Assembly (NCBI RefSeq): GCF_029714945.1
Contig: NZ_CP121634.1
Coordinates: forward strand, 4,113,001 to 4,177,000
Source of the DNA: Bradyrhizobium sp. CIAT3101
Lineage (GTDB): Bacteria > Pseudomonadota > Alphaproteobacteria > Rhizobiales > Xanthobacteraceae
Length of the DNA: 64,000 bases
Direction: 5' to 3'
The notes below the pieces were generated by a model. It was not told where the DNA came from. It was given only the letters and a program-made list of their open reading frames with translations, and did not search any database. Position numbers and translations under genes: made by a program. Below, in pieces: positions 7,901 through 16,237 of this stretch. The number at the start of each line of letters is the position of its first letter. Position 1 is the first letter of the stretch.

Positions 7901-8390
7901 CTTGGGTGCCGGTAAGCCCAAATTATCGAAAGCTTGCAGAGTCGGCTGAACGCTGGCGCGAGAAGGCTCAATTGAGCCTTGGATCGATAGCCACACACTC
8001 CCCCGTCAGAAGTGATTTTAGGGTGCGCTCAACCGGAGCGGGATCGCAAAGCCAATTCCCGCTGTTGAAAGCGAATGGCTTTGTGAAGAATTCTCCCGTA
8101 TGATGTCCCCTATGCACGGTGCGGGTGCTCGGCTCGAGCATTCAGAGGCGCGCGTGATGAGAGCGATGGCTCTCGTGTAGCGAGGCGCTGCCTCAATTGG
8201 TCCGCGGCGGTGCGGACAGACCGGGATGTTTTCCCAAACAGCGTACGATGCGTTTCCAATTGGAAAGTGCGTGGGCGAGGCGATGCAGTTGCGTCGCCTT
8301 TATCCGCGGGGCTAGGCCGGCCAGCCGACAAGCCGAGCACCACACTCGGTTGCCTCGCGTTACCATGTGGTCCGCCATGTGGAGGCAGAC
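7901..8390. other. Non-coding gap with AATT-centred palindromes
   Basis: No convincing gene is visible in these 490 bases on either strand. The region holds one copy of the repeated site (7911-7932), an 18-bp perfect palindrome AAGGCTCAATTGAGCCTT (7963-7980) and a 14-bp one, TTTCCAATTGGAAA (8253-8266). A strong ribosome-binding site, GGAGG, near the end belongs to the gene at 8391. Confidence 0.6.
7911..7932 (+). repeat. Repeated GATAA-N7-TTATC site, copy 2 (left arm GGTAA)
   Basis: GGTAA (7911-7915), GCCCAAA, TTATC (7923-7927), GAAAG (7928-7932). The left arm has one change from the consensus. It begins 11 bp after the XRE-ImmA/IrrE stop codon. Confidence 0.7.
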
Positions 8391-9179
8391 ATGTTGAGCG
8401 AGCAAGCGCAGGCAAAAGGTAACGATCAATCTGAGTTGGCTTGGGGGATTGGCACGGCATTGGACTACCTCGGGGCGGCCATCGGCCCGGGCGCGCCGAT
8501 GAGCTTTGTGGAAGGCCTATTCTTGAACATCATGAGATCAGGCTGCGTGCGGTGGCGGTCTTGCAAAGGCCTTCTACGAAGCGACGGAGATGAATCATTT
8601 TGGAGGCGAGCAAGGCTCGAAAACAATCAGGTAGTTCACTGGAATCCGCAGAAAACACGCTTGCTTGGCACCGCTGTCAGTGCTGACGATCTGATGTTCT
8701 ATTGCCGGTATCAACTCAATCTTCTTGGAGTGGTAGCGCCTACCGTCAGATCAAATATGGGGGGCGCCTCGAGCGGTCTTTCCACGTTGCCAGTTGTTGC
8801 GGCGATGAGCTCAAATGAGTGCTCTGAATCGGAATCGCTTCTTCAGCCATCGATTGCTGGCCAGCACGAGATTGACGACCTCGAAAGGATCGCGGGTCGA
8901 AAGGTGCCGGACAACGACGACGACCGACGTGCCATCGCGATGGCGAATATTCTGGTCGCCAGCGTCTCCGGGGGGCGCGTAGAGAAGGGGCTCGGAAAGG
9001 ACGGCGTGATTAAACGAGCTCTCGATCTTGACGTTGCGGGTGAGCTTGGTGGGCAGATTGCCTTTAGGAGCACATACGATCGTTACTGGGGTGTGCCAGC
9101 CAAAGGAAAGCCAACCAGACAGGCCGAGGTCGAACGTCTTCAAACCGCTCGAGCAATCAAGGCCCGGTTTGCCGCCTGA
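8391..9179 (+). CDS. Hypothetical protein of the replication block
   Basis: 262 residues from ATG 8391; GGAGG five bases upstream (GGAGGCAGACATG) decides this start over one 24 bases earlier. The protein is soluble. A central section is Ser-rich and low in conservation signals (about 120-160); the C-terminal part is helical and charged (DDLERIAGRKVPDNDDD, RALDLDVAGELGG). No motif is recognised. It precedes the HTH protein and primase genes in the same direction, so a role in replication control is possible but not shown. Confidence 0.65.
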   Translation: MLSEQAQAKGNDQSELAWGIGTALDYLGAAIGPGAPMSFVEGLFLNIMRSGCVRWRSCKGLLRSDGDESFWRRARLENNQVVHWNPQKTRLLGTAVSADDLMFYCRYQLNLLGVVAPTVRSNMGGASSGLSTLPVVAAMSSNECSESESLLQPSIAGQHEIDDLERIAGRKVPDNDDDRRAIAMANILVASVSGGRVEKGLGKDGVIKRALDLDVAGELGGQIAFRSTYDRYWGVPAKGKPTRQAEVERLQTARAIKARFAA

Positions 9180-9294
9180 ATTGTTTATCGTGCGCTTTTC
9201 TGTACGACTTACGGATTTTTGAGTTTTGCGAAGCTTCCCGTAGTTCGTTCCTCGTTGCCCGCTGTCGTCAGCGGTCGTCAGGAAGGAACGATTC

Positions 9295-9519
9295 ATGTCA
9301 GGACAAGCAGAGATACCGTTCGCGCAGCGACCCGTGTGCACGGTCCAGGAGGCCTGTCGTGCAACTGGATTGAGCCGAACGACTTTGTACGCGCATATGG
9401 CTGCTGGTCGGCTGCAAACGAAGTCCGTTGGCCGGCGACGCGTTGTGAACGTTCGATCCTTGCTCTGTTTAGTTGGAGGCGATCCCGAGGCCGGATCCTG
9501 GCCTCAGCCGAACGCCTGA
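9295..9519 (+). CDS. Small helix-turn-helix (AlpA/MerR-like) protein
   Basis: 74 residues. The segment CTVQEACRATGLSRTTLYAH followed by MAAGRLQTKSVGRRRVV fits the MerR/excisionase-type HTH with its short wing, as in AlpA-like regulators. GGAAGG upstream is a fair ribosome-binding site. It ends 7 bp before the next gene, so it is the first gene of the primase transcription unit. Such proteins often control primase or excision genes in phage satellites. Confidence 0.78.
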   Translation: MSGQAEIPFAQRPVCTVQEACRATGLSRTTLYAHMAAGRLQTKSVGRRRVVNVRSLLCLVGGDPEAGSWPQPNA

Positions 9520-9526
9520 GAATCCG

Positions 9527-9847
9527 ATGCCGGGCAAGACAACGCGCAAGATAGCGTTCGACCGTATTGCGGAAGCCGCCGTGTCGAACTGCGGACGGAT
9601 CGTCGAGCGGTGGCTACCCGACGGACGGAGAGAGGGCCGCGAGTGGGTTGCTATCAACCCCACCCGATTGGACGCCAAGAAAGGGTCGTTCAAGGTCAAC
9701 CTTCAAACCGGTCGCTGGTCGGACTTCGCGACGGGCGATGGTGGCGGCGATTTAATCAGCCTGGCGGCCTACATCCACAAGCTCAAGCAAGGCGATGCGG
9801 CGGTCCGCGTGGCTGCAATGCTCGGGATCGATCCGTATGAACGATAA
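9527..9847 (+). CDS. Primase-associated N-terminal-type domain protein
   Basis: 106 residues from ATG 9527. The middle part (KGSFKVNLQTGRWSDFATGDGGGDLISLAAYI) matches the end of a CHC2-type primase zinc-ribbon domain, in which a short polypeptide is read and the phrase '..W..F..G..GGD' recurs. The zinc-binding cysteines and histidines are not in their usual place, so it may be a degenerate or zinc-free form. It overlaps the next gene by 11 bp. Together the two genes form a split primase-helicase. Confidence 0.72.
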   Translation: MPGKTTRKIAFDRIAEAAVSNCGRIVERWLPDGRREGREWVAINPTRLDAKKGSFKVNLQTGRWSDFATGDGGGDLISLAAYIHKLKQGDAAVRVAAMLGIDPYER

Positions 9848-12020
9848 CGACGCATTTGCTCCGCTTGGAGAAGGGCAATCGTCGTCGCGGCGGTCTCGAT
9901 CCGAATGGCATTCGATCGTGCCAGTGCCCGACGATGCGCCGCGGCCGCCGGCATCTCATTCCCGCTTTGGCAAGCCGGCCGGCACCTGGACGTATCGTGA
10001 TGAGGCGGGGCGGCTTCTCGGCTTTGTACGACGCTTCAATACCGCGGACGGAAAGCAATTCCTCCCCCTTACATTCGGTCGCGTCACGGAGGACGCAAAG
10101 CCCGAGTGGAAGTTCAAGAGCTGGCCCGGCAAACGGCCGCTGTATGGGTTGGATCGGTTGGCCGAGCGGCTACAGGCGCCGGTGCTGGTAACCGAGGGCG
10201 AGAAAGCTGCAGATGCTGCAGCACAGCTTCTGCTCGACATGGTGGTCGTCACCTCTCCGAACGGATCGAAGAGCGCGTCGAAAGCAGACTGGTCGACGCT
10301 GCGCGGGCGAGCAGTGACGATCTGGCCGGATAGTGACGCCGCCGGACTCCAATATGCTGAGGACGTGGCGAAGCTGGCGCGAGCCGCCGGTGCTGAACCC
10401 ATCACCATCATTTCGCCTCCGCCTGGCGTGGTCACAGGCTGGGATGCTGACGATGCGCTGACCGCTGGGTGGACATCGGCGCAAGCCGCTCAGCTCGTTG
10501 CCGATGCGCGACTTGCTCCCAATGGTGGCGGCGCCGGAGATGCTGGCGATAGCGGCCGGCGTCGGTCAACGCAGAGGGATGTCGTTATCGACCTGACCGA
10601 CTGCTGTGAGTTTTGGCACGACGCGAACCGGCTGGCATATGCGACGTTTCCTGTGAACTCGCATCAGGAAAACTGGCCGCTCAAATCCCGCGAATTCCGA
10701 ATGTGGCTGTCGGGTCGATATTATCAGGCTACCGGGCGGGCGATCGGCGGGCAGTCTCTGGAGGACGCGATCAGAATTCTCGAAGCGCGCGCCGTGCATG
10801 ATGGACGCCAGTACAAACCTTTCACCCGGGTAGGGGAGCACGCTGGCAAGATTTACCTCGATTTATGCGACGCGAGATGGCGGTCCGTTGAGATCAACAG
10901 AAGCGACTGGCGAACAGTCGTTGCGGCGCCCGTCAAATTTATGCGGCCGGCTTCGCTGCGGCCGATGCAAGAGCCCGAAGCAGGTGGAATGATCGAAGAG
11001 CTGCGCTCCTACCTGAACGTGCCTGAAGATCAGTGGATGCTGATTGTAGGCTGGCTTGTGGCCACGCTTCGCCCGAAGGGCCCGTACCCGATCCTGGTGC
11101 TGAACGGAGAACAGGGCTCGGGTAAGTCGATGGCCTCGCGAATGCTGCGCGAACTCGTCGACCCGAGTGCTGCGGCAATCCGGTCGGTGCCGAAGGACGA
11201 CCATAATCTGATCGTCTCGGCTTCGAATAGCCACATCCTCGGCTTCGACAACCTATCGAATGTGCCTCCCTGGCTGGCAGATGCTCTGTGCCGGCTCTCG
11301 ACCGGAGGTGGATATGCTACGCGAACGCTCCACACGGATCGGGATGAGACGATCTTTGAAGGGCAGCGCCCCATCATGCTGAATGGCATTCCGCTTCTGA
11401 CAGATCGGGCCGACTTGGCTGACCGTGCCTTGACGGTGCACCTGCGCGCCATACCGGAGGGCGAGCGTCAGCCCGAGGACGAGATCTGGGCAAACTTCGC
11501 GCGTGCCCGCCCGCGGTTGCTGGGTGCCCTTTTGAGCGCGATGTCGGCGGCGTTGCGCAACCTGCCACAGACGAAGTTAGAGCGGTCGGGCCGGATGGCC
11601 GACTTTGAGAAGCTCGTGACAGCAGCGGAATCCGGTTTGGGATGGGACGCGGGCAGCTTCCAAAAGGTCGTGCGAGCGAATAGGGAAGAGATAACAGAAT
11701 CTGCATATGAGGCCGACTCGGTCGCCGTGGCGATCGGCAAGGTCGTCCGGAGGGACTTCCCTGATGGGCTGACGTGCACGGCTACCGAGCTGCTGACCAG
11801 GCTGAACGCCTCGGATCTGGTCTCGGATGGGGTTCGAAAGCAGCGGAGTTGGCCGACAACTGCGCAAGGGCTCGGCAACCGCATTGATCGCATCTCGCCG
11901 CTGTTGAAGTCTCGAGGCTTCAAGGTTGAACGCCGGCACTCTGGATCGAGAACGATTACGATCGTGCCGCCGCCGGAGCCCGCCACCAACGAGGAGGAGG
12001 AGAGCGATGTCGAAAGATGA
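9837..12020 (+). CDS. TOPRIM primase-helicase
   Basis: 727 residues from ATG 9837, which overlaps the preceding stop; an opening 42 bases further upstream is less likely. The N-terminal half has a TOPRIM fold: E120 in VTEGEKAA and D165/D167 in WPDSDAAG. The C-terminal half is a P-loop helicase-like ATPase with Walker A GEQGSGKS at 424-431 and a probable Walker B/sensor region (SHILGFDNLSNV). It probably primes and opens the element's origin, for which the iteron region at 13078-13298 is a candidate. Such proteins are common in phages and satellites that replicate on their own. Confidence 0.88.
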   Translation: MNDNDAFAPLGEGQSSSRRSRSEWHSIVPVPDDAPRPPASHSRFGKPAGTWTYRDEAGRLLGFVRRFNTADGKQFLPLTFGRVTEDAKPEWKFKSWPGKRPLYGLDRLAERLQAPVLVTEGEKAADAAAQLLLDMVVVTSPNGSKSASKADWSTLRGRAVTIWPDSDAAGLQYAEDVAKLARAAGAEPITIISPPPGVVTGWDADDALTAGWTSAQAAQLVADARLAPNGGGAGDAGDSGRRRSTQRDVVIDLTDCCEFWHDANRLAYATFPVNSHQENWPLKSREFRMWLSGRYYQATGRAIGGQSLEDAIRILEARAVHDGRQYKPFTRVGEHAGKIYLDLCDARWRSVEINRSDWRTVVAAPVKFMRPASLRPMQEPEAGGMIEELRSYLNVPEDQWMLIVGWLVATLRPKGPYPILVLNGEQGSGKSMASRMLRELVDPSAAAIRSVPKDDHNLIVSASNSHILGFDNLSNVPPWLADALCRLSTGGGYATRTLHTDRDETIFEGQRPIMLNGIPLLTDRADLADRALTVHLRAIPEGERQPEDEIWANFARARPRLLGALLSAMSAALRNLPQTKLERSGRMADFEKLVTAAESGLGWDAGSFQKVVRANREEITESAYEADSVAVAIGKVVRRDFPDGLTCTATELLTRLNASDLVSDGVRKQRSWPTTAQGLGNRIDRISPLLKSRGFKVERRHSGSRTITIVPPPEPATNEEEESDVER

Positions 12021-12363
12021 GCGAGCATCGGGCGGGCCCGCTGAAGCGGAACTGAGGATGCTCGACAGCCTGGATGCGCCGGCGCCTCAGCGCCCTGTCG
12101 CTCAATACCCCGAAGTAGAAGCATGGCTTGCCAGCTTATCCGACAAAGACGTGCGGCGGGTCGTGTGCTCTCGCGAGCTCAGCGAGGCAGTTGCCGGCGA
12201 TGTACTCGCCATTCGCAGCAAAGCCGCATTGCGTCACATCATGATCCTGCTTGGGATCGCCCCAGCCACGTTGTCGCCAGCGTTGCAGCCGCCCAATTCG
12301 CGATCGCGCGAAGGTATTTGCGGTGCCAATGTGATCCTTTTTTCTCCGCGGCCCAAGCTATGA
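12007..12363 (+). CDS. Small hypothetical protein following the primase gene
   Basis: 118 residues from ATG 12007, overlapping the end of the primase gene by 14 bp. Residues 1-30 are acidic and flexible; the middle is helical (VEAWLASLSDKDVRRVVCSR, EAVAGDVLAIRSKAALRHI). The last about 25 residues look unlike a folded domain, and the stop falls at the edge of the palindrome field. No function can be assigned. The overlap suggests co-translation with the primase. Confidence 0.6.
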   Translation: MSKDERASGGPAEAELRMLDSLDAPAPQRPVAQYPEVEAWLASLSDKDVRRVVCSRELSEAVAGDVLAIRSKAALRHIMILLGIAPATLSPALQPPNSRSREGICGANVILFSPRPKL

Positions 12364-12710
12364 GCAAGGCGCAAATTTGCGCTTTGCTGCCTGCGCGGAA
12401 ACTCCGCCAATTGGCGGAGGATGGCTCGGCGTAGCTCAAAAAGTCCCGCTGTACCCACTTGGAACAGCGGGAGCATTCGGCACCCTGTACGAAAAAAACG
12501 GTGCGCTCGAACGAGCAAGTGCTCAATTTAGCACATGCTCGAAGTCGTACGACGCCACTCGTCACACCATTTGTTGCACCCGCCACAATTCGTCGACCCG
12601 ACCAGAGGCTCAATTGAGCCTCTGGCGGAAGTGCGGGTTGACGCTGTGGCTCGTCGACGCCTCATGGCTGTGTTCTATCTCCGAGCGAGGGGCCAATTGG
12701 CCTCTTGATC
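12364..12710. repeat. Field of AATT-centred palindromes and hairpins
   Basis: Within 350 bp there are: GCGCAAATTTGCGC (12369-12382); an 18-bp perfect palindrome with half CTCCGCCAA (12402-12419); a 9-bp stem TCCCGCTGT/ACAGCGGGA (12444-12452, 12464-12472); a long stem CGAGCA-a-GTGCT with its complement (12512-12541); a 24-bp perfect palindrome with half CCAGAGGCTCAA (12602-12625); and GGCCAATTGGCC (12691-12702). No gene is supported here. The density is far above chance and suggests structured DNA or RNA tied to replication. Confidence 0.75.
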
Positions 12711-13077
12711 TTCGTCGCTGGCTGCGATGGTAACTTTGGCTTTCCCCGCGCCCCTTGATCTCAGTTTTCCGACACGTTGTCCGAGGGCGTCTTCTGCACC
12801 CTGTTGTCGAGCAGCGCGAAACTAGGGCAGCAATTCGACTTTTCGTACTCATAAGGACTCCCCCAGTTCGCAGAACCGTCTTTGAGGGGCGCGCTCTGCA
12901 TGAACTGCAGGGGTGCAGTGATGCCGCGCGCCTGAACCGATCACTGAGAGAAATGTGGCGTCGGCGGAATCAAATTGAATCGCCTGGATTGGCGAGTGCG
13001 ATCAACGGTCGAATTCGGCAGCAGTGTGTCGCGATGATTCCGAATGAGCGGGTTGGGCGGTCGGCGACTGGTCAACA

Positions 13078-13298
13078 TTGGACGGCGTCGGACGGCTCAA
13101 CGACTTCACCGATCCCACTACCAAACAAAGGGTTTTGGACGGCTTGGACGGCTTGGACGGCTCTATTCTTTAAAAAGAGAGGGGTGTCAGAGAGAGCGTG
13201 CAGAGTTGGCAGAACGTCCCGTGAATGCATCGCACTGCGAGTGTGATGATGTGGCCGAGTGTGGAAAGAGACACGCAAAAGCCGTCCAAGCCGTCCAA
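13078..13298. repeat. TTGGACGGC iterons, candidate replication origin
   Basis: The nonamer TTGGACGGC occurs at 13078-13086 and as three perfect tandem copies at 13135-13161. It recurs inverted as two tandem copies at 13281-13298. The inverted sets could form an 18-bp stem around a 119-bp centre that holds an AT-rich stretch (TATTCTTTAAAAA). Tandem iterons with an AT-rich patch downstream of a primase-helicase gene are the hallmark of a phage or satellite origin. The role is inferred. Confidence 0.7.
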
Positions 13299-13618
13299 GC
13301 CGTAGATTGTCACGCTTCCTCAAGAGGTTGGCCGGACGACCCATGTTGTCCAACACCGTCCGGCCGAATCTCAGCTGTCCAAGTCGCGGCTGACCATAGC
13401 GGTCTCTTGATCGCCCCGAGCCATGCGCGCCCCTCATTGGTGCGTCACTGGTCGGCCGCCGTCGATGCGTGTGGAAAATTTGAGGAAGGGGGACGGGGGC
13501 TCTGAAAGCCAAAATTGTTGAGGACTTCGGCTCAGATGATGCGAAGCACGGGGCGAAACGATTGCCGTTGAACACAAAGGGTGTGCCGCGAGGCGAGCGA
13601 TGCCGACAGTAATTTTTA

Positions 13619-13638
13619 TCGTACGAATTTTCCCACGA
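13619..13638 (+). promoter_or_regulatory. Shared TCGTACGAATT dyad, copy 1
   Basis: TCGT-ACGAATTTTCCC-ACGA lies about 130 bp upstream of the first virion-block gene. A close relative lies at 25593-25614, upstream of the tail-spike gene. A shared motif before two late transcription units could be a promoter or an activator site. Confidence 0.4.
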
Positions 13639-13713
13639 CATTGAGCGGTTCGCCTCGCGATGTGCGCGGTCTAGAAAGGCATCGACGCGACTAGAAGTGC
13701 CGGCCGAGCATCC

Positions 13714-13735
13714 GATAATCGGGTGTTATCGAAGG
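13714..13735 (+). repeat. Repeated GATAA-N7-TTATC site, copy 3
   Basis: GATAA (13714-13718), TCGGGTG, TTATC (13726-13730), GAAGG, then TCAG. It sits 36 bp upstream of the first virion-block gene, at the junction with the replication block. Confidence 0.8.
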
Positions 13736-13771
13736 TCAGCCGGCGCGGTCCGTAGAGGGTACTTCTAGACG

Positions 13772-16237
13772 ATGGGGCATCCGCTCGAATACACGCCGTA
13801 TCCGCTCAATAATCCGGGCGTCGGAGGCACTGGAGCGCGTGAGCGAATCTCCGCCGACGCTGGCATGTTCGGTGGTGGGATCGCCCAGGGGCTCGAGACA
13901 TTCGGCGCAGGATTGGAGAAAGCCGCCGACGTCGGGCTGAACATCGCCACGGATGCGGCGCGTCAGCAAAATGAGGTCCATTCAGCGGAGCTGGGCACTT
14001 GGCTCGCCGACAAAGTTACGGATCGGCATGAGAAATTTGCGAGCTTGGAAGGCAAGGCCGCGTCGATGGCGCTGCCGGAATACAAGAAGGATCTAGACGA
14101 CTATTTCAAGCAAGCAATGGAGCAGGCTCCGAGCCCATACGAAAAAGCTCAAGTCGCAAAGCAGGGGCAGTACCTAGTCGGGAAGTACTATGGATACGCC
14201 GCGCAGCACGCTGCTCGTCAAGAGCGAGGATGGGCCGACAAGACGGAAGCTGATCGTGCCGCGAGCCTAGGTGGTGTGGCGTCTTCTGCGGCCCAGAACA
14301 ACGATTCCAGTGGAATGGAAGTTGCTCTGAACGGATCGGACGAAGCCGTTCGCAATCTGTTTGCGCGAAAGGGCTATGACGCCGAGGCGATCGATGCTGA
14401 GGTCCAGAAGAACCGTGGCCGAAATCTTTTGCGCATCATCAAAGAGGCGGCTGGCGAAAATCCTGACGCAGCAATTGCGATGTTCGCTAGATACCGCAAT
14501 CAGATGGATGCACAAAGCGCTGCGGACACGGGTGCATTCCTTAAGCCCATTCGAACGCAACAGGTCGGACGGGAAATCGGCGACAAGGCTCTTGGACAAT
14601 CTCCAATGCCGTCGCTTCTCAATGATGAGATTGACCGTGCGGCGTCTATAGCCGGCCTCGATCCAGCAATTCTACGCGGAGTCATTCGGATCGAGAGCTC
14701 GGGAGATCCAAGAGCCGTCAAGGGCAGCTATAAAGGACTCGGGCAGCTTTCCGACGAGCAGTTTCAGAAATACGGCAGTGGGGACATCTTCAACGCGCGC
14801 GACAATCTTCGTGCGACCGCTCGCAAGCTTTCAGATGAAGCCGGCGAATTCGGTTTGAAATACGGACGCATGCCGACAGCAGCGGAGATGTATCTCGTGC
14901 ATCAGCAGGGCGCGGGTGGCTTCGCCGCTCACATGGCAAATCCCGATCGGGCGGCCTGGCAGAGCATGCTCTCGACGAAGGAGGGCCAGCAAAAGGGGGA
15001 AGCGTGGGCAAAGGCTGCGATCTGGGGAAATATCCCGGACCGTGACAAAGCGCGGTTTGGCAGCGTGGAGAACGTCACCAGTCGTCAATTCTCTCAGCTG
15101 TGGGAACAGAAAGTCGATGCCGCAACGGGCCGCGCCCTCCCAGAGAAGTCGGAGGCCTTTTCTCGTGCCCGAGATCTTCTGCAAGGCGGAAACGCTGGTC
15201 CAGCGCTCGAGGCCGCGACGCTGACGTATCTTGGGCGACGGTATTCCCACGAGGAGGCTGAAACCGCGCTTGAGACCCAGCGGGTCGACGGGCTTGTGAA
15301 GAGCGACCTGACGTCCATGCTGACCACGGGGCGTGGCGTCGACGATCTCAATCCTTATCGTGTGCAGCGTGCGCTTGGCTCAGCCGCGGCCCAGAAATGG
15401 GCAGATGACCGGGACGATGCGCTGGCGACATGGTCAGCCACGCATGATCTTCCGTCGCTGAGCGATAGGCAGATCGATGAGCGGCTGCTCTCGATTGAAC
15501 CCAAGCCGGGCGATATTGATTTCGACCGAAAGCAAGCCGTGTACACGGCTGCGAGCGCGGCGGCGGCGAAGCTTCGGAAGCAGCGCGACGTGGACCCGGC
15601 GGAATCTGTCAAAACGGATCCGATGGTGAAGGCCGCCGAAATTGCGCCGGCAGACCCAGGCTCGGTCAAAGCGATAGTCGAGGCGCGCCTCGCTGCCCAG
15701 ACAAGGGCAGGCATTCCCAAGGAAAATCAATCGCCGATTACGCAGGCCGAGGCACTCACGTTGACGAAGCCTCTGCGGACGATGCTGCTGGGTCAGGAGC
15801 GCGATGTGCTAACCGCCATGGCAACCAAGTTCCAAGACATCTACGGCGACCATGCCGATCAGGCATTTGCCTATGCATTGCGTGTGCATAAGGTCGATAA
15901 CGAGGTGGCGCAGGTCGCTGCTAGGCTCGTGAAGAAGCTGGGGCTCGGGCAGTTGCCTGACGAGGGAGAAGCGAGAGCGTCGAACGCAATCGCCGAGGTG
16001 AGTGCCGCCGAGCGTGCTGTATCAGCTGCGGCGCCATTCGATCCCAACTATTCCGTGCCGGGGTATGGCATGGGTCCGATGCAAGCGACGCAGCCGGCGC
16101 CGCGGGCGGATGGTTTGACGATTCCGACGCGAGCCATCATCGACCTTCGTGCGAACCCAAGGCTGTCGGCCGACTTTGATCGAAAATACGGCTCGGGCGA
16201 GGCAAAGAAGATCCTCGACAACTATCCGGTGCGATGA
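13772..16237 (+). CDS. Virion-type protein with lytic transglycosylase domain
   Basis: 821 residues. A lytic transglycosylase (SLT) domain lies at about 283-380, with catalytic E308 in VIRIESSGDP, then KGLGQLSDEQF and the helical NARDNLRATARKL. The long helical arms on both sides fit an internal virion or tail-tip protein that opens peptidoglycan during DNA entry, as gp16 does in T7-like phages. No signal peptide is seen, as expected for a virion protein. Its stop overlaps the start of the next gene (ATGA), so the two are made together. Confidence 0.85.
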   Translation: MGHPLEYTPYPLNNPGVGGTGARERISADAGMFGGGIAQGLETFGAGLEKAADVGLNIATDAARQQNEVHSAELGTWLADKVTDRHEKFASLEGKAASMALPEYKKDLDDYFKQAMEQAPSPYEKAQVAKQGQYLVGKYYGYAAQHAARQERGWADKTEADRAASLGGVASSAAQNNDSSGMEVALNGSDEAVRNLFARKGYDAEAIDAEVQKNRGRNLLRIIKEAAGENPDAAIAMFARYRNQMDAQSAADTGAFLKPIRTQQVGREIGDKALGQSPMPSLLNDEIDRAASIAGLDPAILRGVIRIESSGDPRAVKGSYKGLGQLSDEQFQKYGSGDIFNARDNLRATARKLSDEAGEFGLKYGRMPTAAEMYLVHQQGAGGFAAHMANPDRAAWQSMLSTKEGQQKGEAWAKAAIWGNIPDRDKARFGSVENVTSRQFSQLWEQKVDAATGRALPEKSEAFSRARDLLQGGNAGPALEAATLTYLGRRYSHEEAETALETQRVDGLVKSDLTSMLTTGRGVDDLNPYRVQRALGSAAAQKWADDRDDALATWSATHDLPSLSDRQIDERLLSIEPKPGDIDFDRKQAVYTAASAAAAKLRKQRDVDPAESVKTDPMVKAAEIAPADPGSVKAIVEARLAAQTRAGIPKENQSPITQAEALTLTKPLRTMLLGQERDVLTAMATKFQDIYGDHADQAFAYALRVHKVDNEVAQVAARLVKKLGLGQLPDEGEARASNAIAEVSAAERAVSAAAPFDPNYSVPGYGMGPMQATQPAPRADGLTIPTRAIIDLRANPRLSADFDRKYGSGEAKKILDNYPVR

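Larger units (their letters stand above)
12711..13771. other. Non-coding interval between replication and virion blocks
   Basis: I see no credible gene on either strand in this interval of about 1 kb. It contains the TTGGACGGC iterons (13078-13298), an AT-rich spot between them, the dyad at 13619-13638 and a repeated site at 13714. The open frames that cross it are driven by the iterons and have no family resemblance. Confidence 0.6.

Noticed and set aside
12377..12733. Plus-strand frame across the palindrome field
   Set aside because: Its sequence consists of translated palindromes and hairpins; no ribosome-binding site and no family resemblance.
13078..13298. CRISPR array
   Set aside because: Nine-base tandem copies with no spacers and an inverted set; no cas genes are present.
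13072..13641. Minus-strand frame with AVQAVQAVQ and plus-strand GRLGRLGRL frames
   Set aside because: The repeats are translations of the TTGGACGGC iterons and do not indicate a protein.
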